Shown: piece by piece, positions 6,430 to 7,470 of the stretch | How positions within the stretch are numbered: the first letter of the stretch is position 1 | How the letters are laid out: every line of letters starts with the position of its first letter | Source of the DNA: an uncultured Rhodospirillaceae bacterium | GTDB taxonomy: Bacteria > Pseudomonadota > Alphaproteobacteria > RF32 > CAG-239 | Assembly (NCBI GenBank): GCA_900313155.1 | Contig: OMQE01000073.1 | Location: forward strand, 1-7,470 | Direction of reading: 5' to 3' | DNA length: 7,470 bases | Notes under the pieces: generated by a model | Told to the model about the DNA's origin: nothing | The model's input: only the letters and a program-made list of their open reading frames with translations | Database searches by the model: none | Program-made: the position numbers and the translations under genes

Positions 6430-6978
6430 TTAAATTTTTTCAACTTGATTATAATCCAATTCCATCGGCGTTTCACGACCGAAAATTGAGAAGAGAACCG
6501 TTAAGCGATTTTTTTCCGGATCAACATCACGCACCGTGCCGATAAACGACATAAACGCACCTTCGGTCACGCGAACTTGTTCCCCGATTTCAAACATAAC
6601 CTCAGACGGTGTACGGCCGGTGCCTTCTTCAATTTGGTCCATAATGCGTTGAACTTCGGCATCGCTAATCGGCATCGGTTTAATACGGCTACCTAAAAAG
6701 CCACTGACGCGTGCGGTGTTTTTAATTACGAGCAAAGTCTCATCACGAGTTTGTGGGTCATCAATATCCATTTTGACCAAAATATATCCCGGAAAGAACT
6801 TTTGTTCCTTAACTTTCGGCTTATCTCCCTTGCGTGGAATCACCACATTTTCAGACGGCACCCATACTTCTTGGATACGATCTTCCATTTTTTTCAAAAC
6901 AATTTGTTCCTTAATGGATTCGGCAACTTTCTTTTCCGAACCGGAATACACATTAACAACATACCAACGTGCTTGCAT
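6430..6978 (-). CDS. nusG: Transcription termination/antitermination protein NusG
   Basis: Binds RNA polymerase, sets elongation rate and pausing, and couples transcription to Rho and to ribosomes. The 182-residue product matches the usual size. The NGN domain (about 1-115) starts with ARWYVVNVYSGSEKKVAE and contains FFPGYILVKM (61-70) and IKNTARVSGFLG. The KOW domain (about 128-182) has EIGEQVRVTEGAFMSFIGTV and the closing IFGRETPMELDYNQVEKI. The start is supported by AAGGA at 6988-6992, nine bases upstream, which overlaps the secE stop, and by an in-frame TAA directly before the ATG. It follows secE by 13 bases, the classic gene pair. Instead of rplK, a terminator follows nusG, so the pair is its own unit here. 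Confidence 0.98.
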   Translation of the reverse strand: MQARWYVVNVYSGSEKKVAESIKEQIVLKKMEDRIQEVWVPSENVVIPRKGDKPKVKEQKFFPGYILVKMDIDDPQTRDETLLVIKNTARVSGFLGSRIKPMPISDAEVQRIMDQIEEGTGRTPSEVMFEIGEQVRVTEGAFMSFIGTVRDVDPEKNRLTVLFSIFGRETPMELDYNQVEKI

Positions 6979-6991
6979 TTATCAAAATCCT

Positions 6992-7183
6992 TTAACCTAA
7001 TTGCAAAATTTTATCTACGCCCCAACCTAAAACCATATCTACGGCAAAGAAAAAAGCCGTTGCAATGGCTACCAAAACAATAACCATTGTGCAGGTTGGA
7101 ACAACTTCTTTTCTGGTCGGCCAAGTGACTTTTTTAATTTCTTGTTTCACTTGCCGAAAAAACTGAATAGGACTGATACTCAT
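6992..7183 (-). CDS. secE: Preprotein translocase subunit SecE
   Basis: Small inner-membrane subunit that clamps SecY in the SecYEG export channel. The 63-residue product is the short single-span form found in most bacteria outside Enterobacteria. The amphipathic cytoplasmic helix FFRQVKQEIKKVTWPTRKEV (8-27) contains the family signature VTWPTRKE, and one transmembrane segment follows (about 32-53). The start at 7183 has AAGGA upstream, and in-frame TAATAA stands directly before the ATG, which rules out an N-terminal extension. It is co-transcribed with nusG. The tRNA-Trp gene that often precedes secE is not present in the 182 bases upstream. Confidence 0.97.
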   Translation of the reverse strand: MSISPIQFFRQVKQEIKKVTWPTRKEVVPTCTMVIVLVAIATAFFFAVDMVLGWGVDKILQLG

Positions 7184-7204
7184 TTATTATCCTTGCATCA
7201 AAAA

Positions 7205-7216
7205 TGACCGAAGTCA
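7205..7216 (-). other. Small UUCG-loop hairpin in the secE leader
   Basis: On the minus strand TGAC-TTCG-GTCA forms a 4-base-pair stem with a C(UUCG)G tetraloop, an unusually stable RNA loop. TTTTTG follows it. It sits 21 bases before the secE ATG, just ahead of the Shine-Dalgarno sequence. The stem is too short for a confident terminator or attenuator call. Confidence 0.35.
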
Positions 7217-7232
7217 CAATTAAACCTAAGGC

Positions 7233-7262
7233 AATATACATATTATTATTAAATAAAGTCAA
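7233..7262 (-). promoter_or_regulatory. Probable promoter of secE-nusG
   Basis: On the minus strand TTGACT (7257-7262) and TATATT (7233-7238) are 18 bases apart. A TG directly precedes the -10 box. Transcription would start about 45 bases before the secE ATG. The AT-rich surroundings leave some doubt about the exact -10. Confidence 0.55.
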
Positions 7263-7280
7263 GATGTTTATTCATAAAAT

Positions 7281-7294
7281 GCAAAATTTTTTGC
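7281..7294. repeat. Short palindrome between the divergent secE and pgpA promoters
   Basis: GCAAAA-TT-TTTTGC is an inverted repeat with 6-base arms. It lies between the two outward-facing -35 boxes (secE at 7257-7262, pgpA at 7312-7317). It could be a regulator-binding site or an AT-rich bend. It may also be chance in AT-rich DNA. Confidence 0.3.
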
Positions 7295-7311
7295 CTCCGT
7301 CGTTTGTGGCA

Positions 7312-7339
7312 TTGACAAGTGTGGTATTTGCGATATGAT
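7312..7339 (+). promoter_or_regulatory. Promoter of pgpA
   Basis: A consensus -35 box TTGACA (7312-7317) and a near-consensus -10 box TATGAT (7334-7339) are 16 bases apart. The predicted start near 7346 gives a leader of about 20 bases. This is the best promoter match in the window. Confidence 0.7.
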
Positions 7340-7352
7340 ACAAGAAAAAGAT

Positions 7353-7357
7353 AAGGA
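7353..7357 (+). promoter_or_regulatory. Ribosome binding site that decides among three tandem pgpA start codons
   Basis: AAGGA is followed by three consecutive in-frame ATG codons at 7360, 7363 and 7366. The spacing is 2, 5 and 8 bases, so the third ATG (7366) fits best and the second is possible. Confidence 0.6.
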
Positions 7358-7365
7358 CTATGATG

Positions 7366-7470
7366 ATGAATAAAGCGTATAAAATTTTATGCTATATTTT
7401 GTGCAGTTGGTTTGGAACGGGGTTTTGTCCCGTAGCTTCGGGCACAGCCGGTTCGTTTGCAACGTTGCCG
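7366..7470 (+). CDS. pgpA: Phosphatidylglycerophosphatase A, N-terminal part only
   Basis: PgpA removes the phosphate from phosphatidylglycerophosphate to give phosphatidylglycerol, at the inner membrane. Only 35 codons are inside the window, and the frame runs off the right edge. The fragment begins MNKAYKILCYILCSWFGTGF and continues with CPVASGTAGSFATLP. It matches the PgpA opening pattern, in which a hydrophobic start leads to W-F-G-x-G...P-V-A-x-G-T-x-G-S...LP. It has its own promoter and diverges from secE. The start could be 7360, 7363 or 7366, and I favour 7366 on ribosome-binding-site spacing. The identification rests on this short N-terminal signature, so it is good but not certain. 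Confidence 0.82.
   Translation, partial: MNKAYKILCYILCSWFGTGFCPVASGTAGSFATLP

Noticed and set aside
6716..7083. Plus-strand open frames opposite nusG and secE
   Set aside because: They are shadows of two universally conserved minus-strand genes, with no family resemblance.
7184..7365. tRNA-Trp upstream of secE
   Set aside because: The classic neighbour was looked for on both strands, but no acceptor, anticodon or T-loop pattern is present.

Overview
The window suggests a Gram-negative, AT-leaning, probably host-associated alphaproteobacterium. The evidence is an LPS gene (kdsB) whose internal motifs resemble alphaproteobacterial CMP-KDO synthetases, the junction cpoB(ybgF)-tilS typical of the alphaproteobacterial tol-pal neighbourhood, and a PilS-like prepilin whose N-terminal wording I recall from uncultured gut Alphaproteobacteria. 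The lineage is an inference, because no rRNA or other decisive marker is present.

Layout. Bases 1-1137 (+) hold the 3' part of cysS. After a 169-base gap with a good promoter, a single type IV prepilin gene follows (1307-2014, +), closed by a very regular bidirectional terminator (2038-2070). Facing it is a tightly packed minus-strand operon, read from right to left: cpoB (6286-5375), tilS, a HAD class IIA hydrolase, a HIT-family hydrolase and kdsB (ending at 2122). The genes overlap or abut (10-base overlap, 4-base ATGA overlap, zero gap, 15-base gap), so translation is probably coupled. Upstream of it lies a separate minus-strand unit, secE-nusG (7183-6430), which ends in its own terminator just before the cpoB promoter. 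A divergent promoter region (7184-7365) separates secE from the start of pgpA, which runs off the right edge.

How the genes work together. Most are housekeeping: cysteine charging of tRNA (cysS), lysidine modification of tRNA-Ile (tilS), protein export (secE), transcription elongation (nusG), and envelope building (kdsB for LPS, pgpA for phosphatidylglycerol, cpoB for division-linked envelope constriction). The HAD and HIT proteins are hydrolases of unknown substrate.

I see no mobile element, CRISPR array, tRNA or rRNA gene, and no obvious new defence or biosynthetic system. The points most worth a second look are the solitary PilS-like pilin, the separation of secE-nusG from the ribosomal-protein operon, an apparent Asp-to-Asn change at a metal-binding position of KdsB, and the HAD-HIT-kdsB module in the place where ftsH often follows tilS.
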